This document shows positions 25,189 through 33,798 of a DNA stretch of 64,000 nt, piece by piece (within the stretch, counting starts at the first letter, position 1; every line of letters starts with the position of its first letter). The position numbers and the translations under genes were made by a program. The notes under the pieces were generated by a model. The model did no database searches, was not told the DNA's origin, and saw nothing but the letters and a program-made list of their open reading frames with translations. The stretch is from Flaviflagellibacter rhizophilus (GTDB lineage Bacteria > Pseudomonadota > Alphaproteobacteria > Rhizobiales > Methylopilaceae), in NCBI RefSeq assembly GCF_033898525.1, contig NZ_JAXAFJ010000005.1, forward strand, positions 62,001 through 126,000, read 5' to 3'.

Positions 25189-26273
25189 GGAAGGGGATGC
25201 TCGAAGCCGGGAGGATGGGGCAGGCGGGGGGACGTTATGGATAAAGCCTTGAACAAGGAACCCATACCCGTAGGCGCCGGGTCCAGCAGCCGCTCCACGG
25301 CGACCTGAAGCGCTGCCGAGACAGTGGTAGCGGAGTTTCGCTGAAGGGTGGCGAGCCGGGGCATGATCCCCATGGCGAGCAGGAAGTCGCGCTGCATTAC
25401 CGGGCCGTGCGCGACGGCGCCCGAGGCGCTGGCGGCGCCTGCCAGAGCGGCGAAATCGACATGGGCCGTCAGGTCCGCCTCTCCCAGCTCGGCAAGTACT
25501 TCCTGCCGACGATGCGCCTTCAGGGCCTGCAGCGTCTCGCCGGGTGCGGTCCGTGTGTAGCCATAGTCGATGACGAGGCCCGCCCCTCCATGCTGGACGA
25601 TGCGGGCTGCGAGATCGGCCATGGCGCGATGGGAGGCTGGGGAGGTCTCGGCCACGCAGCCCGGCGGACAGGCACGGAGGGCGTCGGGTACGAGCTCCGC
25701 AGGAACGGCATAAGGGGCGAGGCCCAGGGCAAGTTCACCCTCGGACGAAAGGCCCACGCAACGCTCGCGCCAGCCCTCCGGGACGCGCACATAATGATGC
25801 ACCGGCAGCGCGTCGAAGAACTCGTTGGCGATGACGATCATCGGGCCGGCGGGCAAGCTAGCGAGGTTGTCGTGCCATGTCGCCGTGGCACCGCCCGTCT
25901 CCAGAAGCCGCTTCTGCGAAGCGCGCAGGATCGGGCTCGTCTCCACCAGATGCACGTCGACCGCTTCTCGTGCTCCGGGCACGGACTTCAGCGCGCGCAA
26001 AGCGTCGGCCATCAGGGTGCCGCGCCCGGGGCCAAGTTCCACGAGCAGCACTCGCTCGGGCTCTCCCAGCGACATCCAGACCATCGCAGCCCAGAGACCG
26101 ACAAGTTCACCGAAGATCTGGCTGATCTCGGGGGACGTGATGAAGTCGCCGGCCGCACCTAGCGGGTCGCGAGTGCCATAATAATGCTCGTTGGCGGTGG
26201 CCATCACGGCAGCAATGGATTGAGGCCCGTCCACCTTAATGCGGCGGCGGATCGCTTGCTCGACGGGCGTCAT
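25185..26273 (-). CDS. SAM-dependent methyltransferase, MidA/NDUFAF7 family
   Basis: A 362-residue class I methyltransferase (DUF185). The mitochondrial homologue methylates an Arg of complex I subunit NDUFS2. Seen here: YYGTRDPLGAAGDFITSPEISQIFGELVGLW near residues 32-62, the SAM-binding LLVELGPGRGTLMADALRAL, and IVIANEFFDALPVHHYV. The middle-to-late VIDYGYTRT is also typical. It overlaps both lgt (upstream) and pgeF (downstream) by four bases each, so the three are translationally coupled. Whether the bacterial protein acts on complex I is inference from the family. Confidence 0.92.
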   Translation of the reverse strand: MTPVEQAIRRRIKVDGPQSIAAVMATANEHYYGTRDPLGAAGDFITSPEISQIFGELVGLWAAMVWMSLGEPERVLLVELGPGRGTLMADALRALKSVPGAREAVDVHLVETSPILRASQKRLLETGGATATWHDNLASLPAGPMIVIANEFFDALPVHHYVRVPEGWRERCVGLSSEGELALGLAPYAVPAELVPDALRACPPGCVAETSPASHRAMADLAARIVQHGGAGLVIDYGYTRTAPGETLQALKAHRRQEVLAELGEADLTAHVDFAALAGAASASGAVAHGPVMQRDFLLAMGIMPRLATLQRNSATTVSAALQVAVERLLDPAPTGMGSLFKALSITSPRLPHPPGFEHPLP

Positions 26274-27085
26274 GACGTCTGGTGGCGAGGCGCCGTGAGG
26301 GCCAGCGTAAGACCGATCACGATCAGCGGCACCGAGAGCAGCATGCCCATCGTCAGTCCGCCGGCGAGGAAGCCGATCTGCACGTCGGGCTGACGGAACA
26401 ACTCACCGAAAATCCGCACGACGCCGTAACCGGAAAGGAAGGCCCCGGCGAGGAGACCGGGACGCCGCAACGCTCCCGAACGGACCAGCGCCATCATCAG
26501 GACGAACAGCACCAAGCCTTCCAGCCCTGCCTGGTAGAGCTGGCTCGGATGGCGCGGCTCGGGACCGGCATCCGGGAAGACGACAGCCCAAGGCACGTCG
26601 CTGACCCGGCCCCACAGCTCGCCGTTTACGAAATTGGCAATGCGCCCGAAGAACAACCCGATCGGGACAACCGCCGCGGCAAGATCGAACATCGACCGCA
26701 CGCTTGCCGCATGCCGGCGCGACAGCAGCCAGAGGGCGAGGCCTGCTCCCGCAAGGCCGCCATGGAAGGACATGCCGCCATGCCACGGCATCAGCGCTTC
26801 CAGCGGGTTCTGCGCGTAATAGGTGGGATTGTAGAACAGGACGTAGCCGAGCCGTCCGCCGAGGATGACACCCGCTGCGGCATAGACCAGCATGTCGTCG
26901 ACGCCCGCCGCGTCGAGAGGCGGCTTGCCGTTCCAAAGCGCCGTGTTGCGCACGAGGCGGGTTGCAAGCCACCAGCCGCCGAGCAGGCCCGCGATATAGG
27001 CGAGCGCATACCAGCGGACGACAAGAGGGCCGACCGCGAAGGCGACCGGGTCGAGCATGGGAAAGGGGATTGCCAGCAAGGGCAT
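26270..27085 (-). CDS. lgt: Prolipoprotein diacylglyceryl transferase
   Basis: This inner-membrane enzyme attaches diacylglycerol to the lipobox Cys of prolipoproteins. The 271-residue polytopic protein has the Lgt landmarks: VRWYALAYIAGLLGGWW, HGGMSFHGGLAGAG (essential His region) and the signature GRIANFVNGELWGR. RHPSQLYQAGLEGL follows. The start at 27085 (MPLLAIPFPMLDPVAF) gives the standard N-terminus; an in-frame ATG at 27151 has no ribosome site. It is the first gene of lgt-midA-pgeF and is divergent from ubiK. Confidence 0.95.
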   Translation of the reverse strand: MPLLAIPFPMLDPVAFAVGPLVVRWYALAYIAGLLGGWWLATRLVRNTALWNGKPPLDAAGVDDMLVYAAAGVILGGRLGYVLFYNPTYYAQNPLEALMPWHGGMSFHGGLAGAGLALWLLSRRHAASVRSMFDLAAAVVPIGLFFGRIANFVNGELWGRVSDVPWAVVFPDAGPEPRHPSQLYQAGLEGLVLFVLMMALVRSGALRRPGLLAGAFLSGYGVVRIFGELFRQPDVQIGFLAGGLTMGMLLSVPLIVIGLTLALTAPRHQTS

Positions 27086-27186
27086 GCACCCGCCTGTTGT
27101 CCATGGAGGAAGCGAACGCTTCTCCTTGCGCGTGGGATATGCAATCTCCATGTGGACATTGTCCAGCAGAGGCGGAGATCACTTCA

Positions 27187-27513
27187 ATGACACAGACAAG
27201 CGGCCGCCTGTTCGACGGAATCGGACGCCTGATGACGGATGCCGTGGGCGCCGCCGATAGCGTGAAGCGCGAGATCGAGACGATCGTTCGCAGTCAGGCC
27301 GAGCGCATCCTTGGCGATCTGGACCTTGTCCGTCGCGAGGAGTTCGAGGCCGTGCGCGAGATGGCGGCGAATGCGCGCGCCGAGAACGAGAAGCTGGCAG
27401 CCCGCATCGCGGCGCTTGAGGGAGCATCCGGTGGCTCCACCTACACGGAAGCCCCGGAGCAGTCTTCGACCATTCCGGGCAACGATACGACGAGCCCTGC
27501 CGCTGCGATCTAG
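27187..27513 (+). CDS. ubiK: UbiK-type accessory factor (BMFP/YqiC family)
   Basis: A 108-residue protein of the YqiC/UbiK family, which assists aerobic ubiquinone synthesis and binds lipids. It has an amphipathic N-terminal helix (GRLFDGIGRLMTDAVGAADSVK), the conserved RREEFEAVREMAANARAENEKLAARIAALE coiled coil at 55-85, and a disordered Ser/Thr-rich tail. A GGAG ribosome site lies 8 bases before the ATG. Length and coiled-coil register fit the family; the tail is longer than in E. coli. Confidence 0.85.
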   Translation: MTQTSGRLFDGIGRLMTDAVGAADSVKREIETIVRSQAERILGDLDLVRREEFEAVREMAANARAENEKLAARIAALEGASGGSTYTEAPEQSSTIPGNDTTSPAAAI

Positions 27514-27668
27514 CGGCATCCACTTTCCCTTGGGACAGTCACGGGCTCCCGGTGCAGGGCTACCGGGTAGCCGCTATGTTCATAAAACGTCGATTCGACG
27601 TGGTGTAATTGTTGTTTGTGGTGCCAGGCGTGTCGTGTTCGCGCGTAGAGCCACCAGAAGGAGGCTTC

Positions 27669-28163
27669 ATGATTGGCGTTGATTTCGAACGCCTCGCGAA
27701 CCCGGTGGATGTCGTGGAGCACCTCGCTTCCACCAACGACTGGATGTTCGACCGGTCGACCGAGGACGAGATCACCATCAATGTCGGCGGCAGCTGGACC
27801 GATTATCACGTGTCCATCACCTGGATGCACGACATCGAGGCCCTGCACATCGCTTGCGCCTTCGACCTAAAGGTGCCGGAGCCGCGCAGGGCGGAAGTGC
27901 TGCGCCTGCTCAATCTCGTGAACGAGCAGATCTGGGTCGGGCATTTCGACCTCTGGAGCGGCGAGGGGCTGGTTCTCTACCGCCACGCTCTGCTGCTCTC
28001 CGGCGGCGCCGAGGCCACCGATCGCCAGATCGAGGCCATGCTGGCCACCGCGACCGAGGCTTGCGAGCGCTACTACCAGGCGTTCCAGTTCGTGGTGTGG
28101 GCCGGAAAGACCGCGCGTGAGTCGTTCGACGCCGTGATCTTCGACACCGCGGGCCGCGCGTGA
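27669..28163 (+). CDS. YbjN domain-containing protein
   Basis: A 164-residue protein with the type III chaperone-like YbjN fold. The pattern is visible as a strand-rich N-terminus (NDWMFDRSTEDEITINVGGSWTDYHVSITWM), then ALHIACAFDLKVPEPRRAEVLRLLNLVNEQIWVGHFDLW. The final helix is CERYYQAFQFVVWAGK. Length and the conserved R-x-E-V-L-R-L-L-N-x-x-N helix match alphaproteobacterial YbjN proteins. The ATG at 27669 has an AAGGAGG ribosome site. Its stop overlaps the proC GTG by four bases. Its role is unknown; enteric YbjN affects stress and motility. Confidence 0.85.
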   Translation: MIGVDFERLANPVDVVEHLASTNDWMFDRSTEDEITINVGGSWTDYHVSITWMHDIEALHIACAFDLKVPEPRRAEVLRLLNLVNEQIWVGHFDLWSGEGLVLYRHALLLSGGAEATDRQIEAMLATATEACERYYQAFQFVVWAGKTARESFDAVIFDTAGRA

Positions 28164-28999
28164 GCGGGGCAGGGGAACCCTCTGTTTCCGTGAACCCGCC
28201 GGGTCCGCTGCTCGTCATCGGAGCGGGCAAGATGGCCTCTGCCCTGCTTGAGGGCTGGCTGGCTCTCGGCGTGGATCCCTCGGCGGTGTTCGCCGTTGAT
28301 CCGTCGCCTGCGCCTGAAGTCGCCGCGGCTCTCGAGAAGGCGGGCGTGCAGCTCAACGCGGCGTCCATACCCGCACCTTCGGTGGTTCTGTTGGCCGTGA
28401 AGCCTCAGATGCTCGAGGCTGCTCGCGCTACTCTCGAGGCGCATGTGGGGCCGGGCGCGCTCCTCATCTCCGTGCTGGCCGGGAAATCGATCGCTACATT
28501 GGAGGCCGGCTTGCCGGCCGGGGTGGCGGTTATCCGCACCATGCCCAACACGCCTGCTGCTGTCGGGCGGGGCGTGACGGCGCTGATCGCCAACAACGCA
28601 GCCACCGGCGAGCAGAAAGCGCTGGCCGATGCATTGCTGCGGGCTGTCGGCGACGTGGTCTGGCTCGAAGACGAGTCATCGATCGACGCGCTCACCGCCA
28701 TTTCGGGCTGCGGTCCGGCCTATGTGTTCCTGCTCGCGGAATGCCTTGCCAAGGCCGGCATGGAGGCTGGGCTCCCGCAGGGCATGGCGGCGCATCTGGC
28801 GCGAGCCACAGTCACCGGAGCGGGCGAGCTTCTTCATCGTTCCGACCTCGAACCCGATGTGCTGCGCCGGAATGTCACCTCTCCGGGCGGCGTGACGGCG
28901 GCAGCTCTCGATGTGCTGATGGGGCCGTCAGGTTTCGAGCCCTTGCTCAAGGAAGCCGTCGAGCGTGCGGTCGCGAAGTCCCGGGAACTCGGTGCCTGA
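28160..28999 (+). CDS. proC: Pyrroline-5-carboxylate reductase
   Basis: This enzyme catalyses the last step of proline synthesis, reducing P5C with NAD(P)H. The 279-residue protein shows the Rossmann entry GPLLVIGAGKMASALLEGWL, VIRTMPNTPAAVGRGVTAL in the middle and the helical dimer core ISGCGPAYVFLLAECLAKAG. The signature VLRRNVTSPGGVTAAALDVL is near residue 235. The start is GTG at 28160, overlapping the YbjN-gene stop. Family call is firm. Confidence 0.95.
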   Translation: MSGAGEPSVSVNPPGPLLVIGAGKMASALLEGWLALGVDPSAVFAVDPSPAPEVAAALEKAGVQLNAASIPAPSVVLLAVKPQMLEAARATLEAHVGPGALLISVLAGKSIATLEAGLPAGVAVIRTMPNTPAAVGRGVTALIANNAATGEQKALADALLRAVGDVVWLEDESSIDALTAISGCGPAYVFLLAECLAKAGMEAGLPQGMAAHLARATVTGAGELLHRSDLEPDVLRRNVTSPGGVTAAALDVLMGPSGFEPLLKEAVERAVAKSRELGA

Positions 29000-29063
29000 C
29001 CGCCGCCTTGGCCGCAAGGAACATGCGGTCTACATTGATGCTCGGTCTCTTGCCTGGAGGTAG

Positions 29064-29762
29064 ATGTTGGATACCGAGACGAAGCCTGCGGGATCGCCCC
29101 ATGAGCGGGCCGTCGATGCGCTCATGACCCTCCTGGCCGAGCAGGACTGGCAGTCGATCACACTCCCGCAGATTGCCGCGCGAGCGGGCCTTTCGCTCGC
29201 CGAGCTGCGCGGGCTTTTCCCCTCTAAGGGCGCCATCCTGTCCGGCTTTTCGCGGATGATCGATCAGCGCGTGCTGAAGCTCGACGCCGCGTCCACCGAG
29301 ATGCTGGACCAGCCTGCGCGCGAACGCCTGTTCGATGTGATGCTGCGGCGGTTCGATCTTCTCCAGCCCTATAAGCAGGCCATCCGCAGCGCCCGGCGTG
29401 GCCTGCTGGCCGATCCCCTGTCGCTGTCTGCATGGAACCGGGTGGAGGTTACCTCGGCGCAGTGGATGCTGGCCGCCGCGGGCATCGAGGACAGCGGGCC
29501 GGAAGCTGCCATCAAGGCACAGGCTCTTGCCCTGATCCACGCGCGTGTGCTCGGCACCTGGCTCGACGAGGATGATGTGGACATGCCCCGCACGATGCGC
29601 GAGCTCGATGGGCAATTGCGTCAGGCGGAGCGGGCGCTGGAAACCGTCGACATCGTGAAGAACACGATGAGGCCGCTCTTTTCCCTGGTGGAAGGCGTGC
29701 TGCATCGTGGCAGGCGTCCGGCACCGGATGCGGCGGACGACATCGTTTCCCCCTCGCTATAG
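29064..29762 (+). CDS. TetR family transcriptional regulator
   Basis: A 232-residue regulator. The N-terminal helix-turn-helix is readable at residues 15-60 (AVDALMTLLAEQDWQSITLPQIAARAGLSLAELRGLFPSKGAIL), the rest being an all-helical ligand or partner domain. The divergent HTH and the C-terminal region also recall the COQ9-related TetR proteins of alphaproteobacteria, so lipid- or quinone-linked function is possible, but this is only a resemblance. A GGAGG ribosome site precedes the ATG. csaA follows 9 bases downstream and is likely co-transcribed. Confidence 0.8.
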   Translation: MLDTETKPAGSPHERAVDALMTLLAEQDWQSITLPQIAARAGLSLAELRGLFPSKGAILSGFSRMIDQRVLKLDAASTEMLDQPARERLFDVMLRRFDLLQPYKQAIRSARRGLLADPLSLSAWNRVEVTSAQWMLAAAGIEDSGPEAAIKAQALALIHARVLGTWLDEDDVDMPRTMRELDGQLRQAERALETVDIVKNTMRPLFSLVEGVLHRGRRPAPDAADDIVSPSL

Positions 29763-29771
29763 CAGGTCCGC

Positions 29772-30122
29772 ATGCACCCCGCGCCTGAGCCGGAGATCTC
29801 GTACAGCGACTTTGAGAAAGTGGACATCAGGGTCGGCACCATCGTGGGTGTTGAGCCGTTCCCCGAGGCGCGGAAGCCTGCGTGGAAGCTGCGCATCGAC
29901 TTCGGGCCCGAGCTTGGGGTGAAGAAATCATCGGCACAGATCGCGCACTACGACAGCGGCCGGCTGCTTGGGCAGCAGGTGCTTGCCGTGGTCAACTTTC
30001 CTCCTCGCCAGATCGGCCCCTTCATGTCCGAAGTGCTGACTCTTGGCCTGCCGGGCAGCCATGGCGAGGTGGTGCTGATCCTGCCCGAGGGTGAAGTGCC
30101 GAATGGCGGGCGTATGTTCTAG
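29772..30122 (+). CDS. csaA: tRNA-binding protein, CsaA type
   Basis: A 116-residue single-domain OB-fold protein of the CsaA/EMAP-II tRNA-binding group, proposed to act as an export chaperone. Signature elements are FEKVDIRVGTIVGVEPFPEARKPAWKLRIDFG at the N-terminus and LGQQVLAVVNFPPRQIGPFMSEVLTLG in the second half. GEVVLILPE follows, close to the family's usual length of about 110. It lies immediately after the TetR gene and is convergent with the sensor kinase gene, whose stop is 8 bases away. Confidence 0.92.
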   Translation: MHPAPEPEISYSDFEKVDIRVGTIVGVEPFPEARKPAWKLRIDFGPELGVKKSSAQIAHYDSGRLLGQQVLAVVNFPPRQIGPFMSEVLTLGLPGSHGEVVLILPEGEVPNGGRMF

Positions 30123-30130
30123 GCTCGCCG

Positions 30131-31495
30131 TTAAAGGGGAATGTGCAGGCGGGCGCGCAGACCGCCGAGCTTGCTTGTCGAAAGGCTGACATCTCCGCCA
30201 TGGCCGCGGGCAACGTCGCGCGCAATCGATAGTCCAAGTCCGGAGCCCGGACGGTTGAGGTTCCGGGAGTCATCCAGGCGGAGGAATGGGCGGAATACGT
30301 CCTCGCGCTTGTCTTCCGGGATACCGGGACCATCGTCATCCACCAGCACCACGAAGTAGCCGTCTCCACACTCGGCGGTAACCTCGACGCGCTTTCCGAA
30401 CCCAAGCGAGTTGGAGACCAGGTTACCGATGGCGCGCTTGAGCGCATCAGGCCGCGCGATCACGCTTTCTCCGCCGCGATAGCTGAAGTGGATCTGCTGT
30501 CCCGCCGGATGCAGGTCGGCCTCGATCTCGCGCATGAGTGCTGCGGCATTGATCCGCCGGGGAGCCTCGCCTGCATCTCCCCGGGCAAAGGCCATGTAGC
30601 CCTCGAGCATCCTGTCCATTTCGGCGATGTCGTCCTCCAGATCCGCGATGCCGGCATTTGGCGGCAGCAGCGCGATCTGAAGCCTCAGGCGGGTCAGGAC
30701 GGTTCGCAGGTCATGCGAAACGCCGGCCAGCATGGTCGTGCGCTGTTCGATCTGCCGCTCGATGCGGTCGCGCATGGAGAAGAACGCGCTCGCCGCCCTA
30801 CGCACTTCACGTGCGCCGCGCAGCCGAAAGGTCGGTGTTTCCCGGCCCTTGCCGAGGTTCTCGGCCGCGTTGGCAAGTTGCAGGATGGGGCGGATCTGGT
30901 TGCGCAGGAACAGAACCGAGATCGTGATGAGGATGATTGCCGTTCCCGCCATCCAGAGCAGGAAGATGTGGGAGTTGGAGGCGTAGGCGCTGTTGCGCGG
31001 CACGCCTATGCTGAGCAGTTCGCCCGGCAGCTTGATGCGGATCTCCACGTTTCTGAGATCGGTCGTGGTGTCGATCCAGAACGGCTCCTCCATGCGGCGG
31101 GCGAGTTCCTGGGAGAGCACCCGGTCGAGGATCGAGAACAGCGGCTTCGGCAGTTGGGCAGGCAGATTGCCGTCCGGGAGGAAATCCAGCTGGAGCTTCA
31201 GGTCCTCCGAGGCGACGCGTTGGAGGACTTCGCGATCGCTGCCCAGTTCGGTGTTCCGGGTCAGGTCGATCAGTGCCGCGATGTCCTGCGCAACGGCCGC
31301 GGAAAGACGTCGGGTTACGAGTTCCCAGTGACGCTCCATGAAGACAAGCGCTACCACCGACTGCAGCAGCAGCATTGGAACGATGATGATGAGCAGGGAA
31401 CGGGTGTAGAGCCCCTTGGGAAGCAGATTACTCAAGCCGAAGCGCCCGCCGTTACCGGCCTTCTCCGCGGCCACGATGGCGGTTTCGCGCTCCAT
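30131..31495 (-). CDS. EnvZ-type sensor histidine kinase with altered H-box
   Basis: A 454-residue inner-membrane kinase. It has a membrane helix at about 29-50 (SLLIIIVPMLLLQSVVALVF), a periplasmic sensor of about 120 residues and a second helix near 180. A HAMP segment is followed by HisKA and HATPase_c. The phosphoacceptor box reads GVSHDLRTVLTRLRLQ: His is kept but the usual Pro (DLRTPL) is Val. The ATP lid motifs DDDGPGIPE and GSGLGLSIARDVARGHGG are intact. ATG at 31495 shares a base with the response-regulator stop; a GTG at 31498 is an alternative. Third gene of marR-ompR-envZ-like. Confidence 0.9.
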   Translation of the reverse strand: MERETAIVAAEKAGNGGRFGLSNLLPKGLYTRSLLIIIVPMLLLQSVVALVFMERHWELVTRRLSAAVAQDIAALIDLTRNTELGSDREVLQRVASEDLKLQLDFLPDGNLPAQLPKPLFSILDRVLSQELARRMEEPFWIDTTTDLRNVEIRIKLPGELLSIGVPRNSAYASNSHIFLLWMAGTAIILITISVLFLRNQIRPILQLANAAENLGKGRETPTFRLRGAREVRRAASAFFSMRDRIERQIEQRTTMLAGVSHDLRTVLTRLRLQIALLPPNAGIADLEDDIAEMDRMLEGYMAFARGDAGEAPRRINAAALMREIEADLHPAGQQIHFSYRGGESVIARPDALKRAIGNLVSNSLGFGKRVEVTAECGDGYFVVLVDDDGPGIPEDKREDVFRPFLRLDDSRNLNRPGSGLGLSIARDVARGHGGDVSLSTSKLGGLRARLHIPL

Positions 31496-32205
31496 CACAG
31501 ATCGACCATCAGTCGGTAGCCGCTGCCGCGCACCGTCTGCAGAAGCAGGGGTTGGGCGGGATCGTCCTCTATCTTGCGGCGAAGGCGGTTGATCTGGACG
31601 TCCACGGCGCGCTCGCTTCCCGCGCCGCCGCCTCCGAGCGCCTCCCGGGAGACGGCGCCGCCCCGCTGTTCCGCCAGTTGCCGCAGCAGGTCGCGCTCGC
31701 GCTCCGTGATGTGGATGATGTCGGCTCCCCGGCGCAACTCGCCCCGCGAAAGATGGAAGCGGAAGTCGCCGAACACGACGGTCTCTCCTCCGGTCGGTCG
31801 CTGGGGCTGCGTGCTGCGGCGCAGCAGAGATGCGACCCGAAGCAGGAGTTCACGAGGCACGAAGGGCTTGGTGACGTAGTCGTCCGCGCCTGTCTCCAGG
31901 CCGTTGATGCGGTCGTTCGGTTCGCCCAGGGCCGTGAGCATGAGGATTGGTACGTCGGAACCCGCGCGGACGGCGGTCGCAAGTTCCAAACCTGACTGGC
32001 CGGGCATCATGACGTCCACGATCAGGAGATCGAAGACCAGACCCGACGCTTTGGTCAGCGCCTCCTGCGCCGATGCGGCCTTGCTCACGCGGTAGCCGTT
32101 TTCGGCCAGATAGCGTGCCAGCAGGTCGCGAATGCGGGCGTCGTCGTCGACGACGAGAATGTGCGCCGCGCCATCGGGCAGGCCGCCGCCATTGCCCTCG
32201 GTCAT
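31495..32205 (-). CDS. OmpR-type response regulator
   Basis: A 236-residue two-domain regulator. The receiver domain begins HILVVDDDARIRDLLARYL (acidic pocket) and carries the phosphoacceptor Asp in LLIVDVMMPGQSGLEL and the conserved Lys in VTKPFVPRELL. The C-terminal winged helix has ITERERDLLRQLAEQ and VDVQINRLRRKIEDDP. The ATG at 32205 overlaps the marR stop by one base and the gene abuts the kinase gene, so the pair is cognate by context. The 5' in-frame extension inside marR is rejected. Confidence 0.93.
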   Translation of the reverse strand: MTEGNGGGLPDGAAHILVVDDDARIRDLLARYLAENGYRVSKAASAQEALTKASGLVFDLLIVDVMMPGQSGLELATAVRAGSDVPILMLTALGEPNDRINGLETGADDYVTKPFVPRELLLRVASLLRRSTQPQRPTGGETVVFGDFRFHLSRGELRRGADIIHITERERDLLRQLAEQRGGAVSREALGGGGAGSERAVDVQINRLRRKIEDDPAQPLLLQTVRGSGYRLMVDL

Positions 32206-32732
32206 CAGAGGCCGCCGGAGCCGCTGACAAGCTGCATGACGTCCTCGCGCGCATCGGCATCTATCATCGCCGTCAGGAAAGCCGCGACCGTTTGCCCCGT
32301 GCCGGTGTCCATGCTGGCGAGGGCACCCGAGATGCGCCGCGCCTGAAGGCGGGTGAGGTCGCGCGTCAGCGCCGTTCCCTTCGGCGTCAGGCATAGAAGG
32401 CGCTGGCGGCGGTCCTCCTGTCCTTCCCGTGCCTCGATGAACTCCTGCTCCACGAGATCGCGCAGCACACGTCCGAGGCTTTGCTTGGTGATTTTGAGGA
32501 TGGTCAGCAGGTCCGCGACCTTCAGGCCCGGATTGCGGCTGACGAAGTGCAGCACGCGATGATGAGCGCGCCCGAAGCCGTAGCGAACCAGCAGGGCATC
32601 GGCATCAGCCACGAAGTCCCGGTAGGCGAAGAACAGCAGCTCGATCAGCTCAAGCGTCGCCTCGTCCGGAGGGCCGCGACGCTCGCTGGGCGGATCCATG
32701 TCCTCGGGCCGGGATGAAAGTACGTCAGTCAT
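32205..32732 (-). CDS. MarR family transcriptional regulator
   Basis: A 175-residue winged-helix regulator. The DNA-binding part is visible as HHRVLHFVSRNPGLKVADLLTILKITKQSLGRVLRDLVEQEFIE, followed by the wing REGQEDRRQRLLCLTPKG, both classic MarR features. It is the first gene of a three-gene unit with the OmpR/EnvZ-like pair and is divergent from ilvE. An AT-rich stretch with ATAT half-repeats right before its start could host its own operator, and a TAATAT hexamer 7 bases upstream implies a very short or absent leader. These last points are inference. Confidence 0.9.
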   Translation of the reverse strand: MTDVLSSRPEDMDPPSERRGPPDEATLELIELLFFAYRDFVADADALLVRYGFGRAHHRVLHFVSRNPGLKVADLLTILKITKQSLGRVLRDLVEQEFIEAREGQEDRRQRLLCLTPKGTALTRDLTRLQARRISGALASMDTGTGQTVAAFLTAMIDADAREDVMQLVSGSGGL

Positions 32733-32873
32733 ATTGACATATTAGCCCCATGCGCACAGAAATCCTACCGCAATGATCAGCGCGACGTTCCGCGTGGGTG
32801 GATTCCCTCGCGCCAGCCGCCAGAATCCGGCCATCACGCGGGGCCACGATGCCCACGCTTCGAGGAGACGTCC

Positions 32874-33767
32874 ATGCTTGTGCAACCTTTCGACAATCGC
32901 CCGGGCGACATCTGGTACGATGGCGGGCTCGTGCCGTGGTCGGACGCCACCATGCATGTGCTCTCCCACGGCCTGCATTATGCAAGCTGCGTCTTCGAGG
33001 GCGAGCGCGCCTATGGCGGTGAAATCTTCAAGCTGCAGGAGCACACGGAGCGTCTGATAGAGTCGGCCCGGCTTCTCGACTTCGAGATCCCGTACTCCGT
33101 GGAAGAGATCAACGAGGCCTGCCGCCTGACCTTGGCGAAACAGGGTTTCCGGGACGCCTACATCCGCCCGGTTGCGTGGCGCGGCTCGGAGATGATGGCG
33201 GTGGCGGCGCAGCACAGCAAGATCCACCTCGCAATCGCGGTCTGGGAATGGCCCAGCTATTTCGATCCGGAGCAGCGCCTGAAGGGTCTGAAGCTCGATT
33301 TGGCGGAATGGCGCCGGCCCGATCCGCGCACCATTCCGTGCAAGGCCAAGGCCGCCGGCCTGTACATGATCTGCACGCTCTCCAAGCATGCTGCCGAGCG
33401 CAAGAACTGCGCGGATGCCCTGATGCTGGACTGGCGCGGCCAAGTTGCGGAGTGCACCGGCGCCAATGTGTTCTTCATCAAGGACGGCGAGATCCATACG
33501 CCGGACCCGGACTGCTTCCTCGATGGCATCACCCGCCGCACCGTCATCGACCTGGCGCGGGCGCGCGGCATCGTGGTGAACGAACGCGCGATCATGCCGG
33601 AGGAACTGGCGGGCATGGAGGAATGCTTCATCACCGGCACGGCCGCCGAAGTCACGCCCGTGGCCTCCATCGCCGACTGGACCTTCCAGCCCGGTGAGAT
33701 GACCAAGACGCTGATGAACGACTACATGGCTGCGGTGCAGCCCGGCGCGGCCGTGGCAGCCGCCTGA
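32874..33767 (+). CDS. ilvE: Branched-chain amino acid aminotransferase
   Basis: A 297-residue fold type IV PLP enzyme that interconverts Leu, Ile and Val with their keto acids. Features: WYDGGLVPWSDATMHVLSHGLHYASCVFEGERAY at the N-terminus and the PLP-binding Lys in TIPCKAKAAGLYM (about residue 160). AECTGANVFFIKDGEI, FLDGITRRTVIDLAR and ECFITGTAAEVTPV follow. All are characteristic of IlvE rather than D-amino acid aminotransferase. The gene ends in a strong bidirectional hairpin shared with the convergent GGDEF-EAL gene. Confidence 0.95.
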   Translation: MLVQPFDNRPGDIWYDGGLVPWSDATMHVLSHGLHYASCVFEGERAYGGEIFKLQEHTERLIESARLLDFEIPYSVEEINEACRLTLAKQGFRDAYIRPVAWRGSEMMAVAAQHSKIHLAIAVWEWPSYFDPEQRLKGLKLDLAEWRRPDPRTIPCKAKAAGLYMICTLSKHAAERKNCADALMLDWRGQVAECTGANVFFIKDGEIHTPDPDCFLDGITRRTVIDLARARGIVVNERAIMPEELAGMEECFITGTAAEVTPVASIADWTFQPGEMTKTLMNDYMAAVQPGAAVAAA

Positions 33768-33773
33768 TCGAAA

Positions 33774-33795
33774 GGGCCTCCCTCACGGGAGGCCC
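33774..33795. terminator. Bidirectional terminator between ilvE and the GGDEF-EAL gene
   Basis: A perfect 9-bp stem (GGGCCTCCC / GGGAGGCCC) with a 4-base TCAC loop fills the 31-bp gap between the two convergent stops. On the minus strand it is followed by TTTC; on the plus strand by GCATTA. It therefore looks strongest for the minus-strand transcript. Confidence 0.7.
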
Positions 33796-33798
33796 GCA

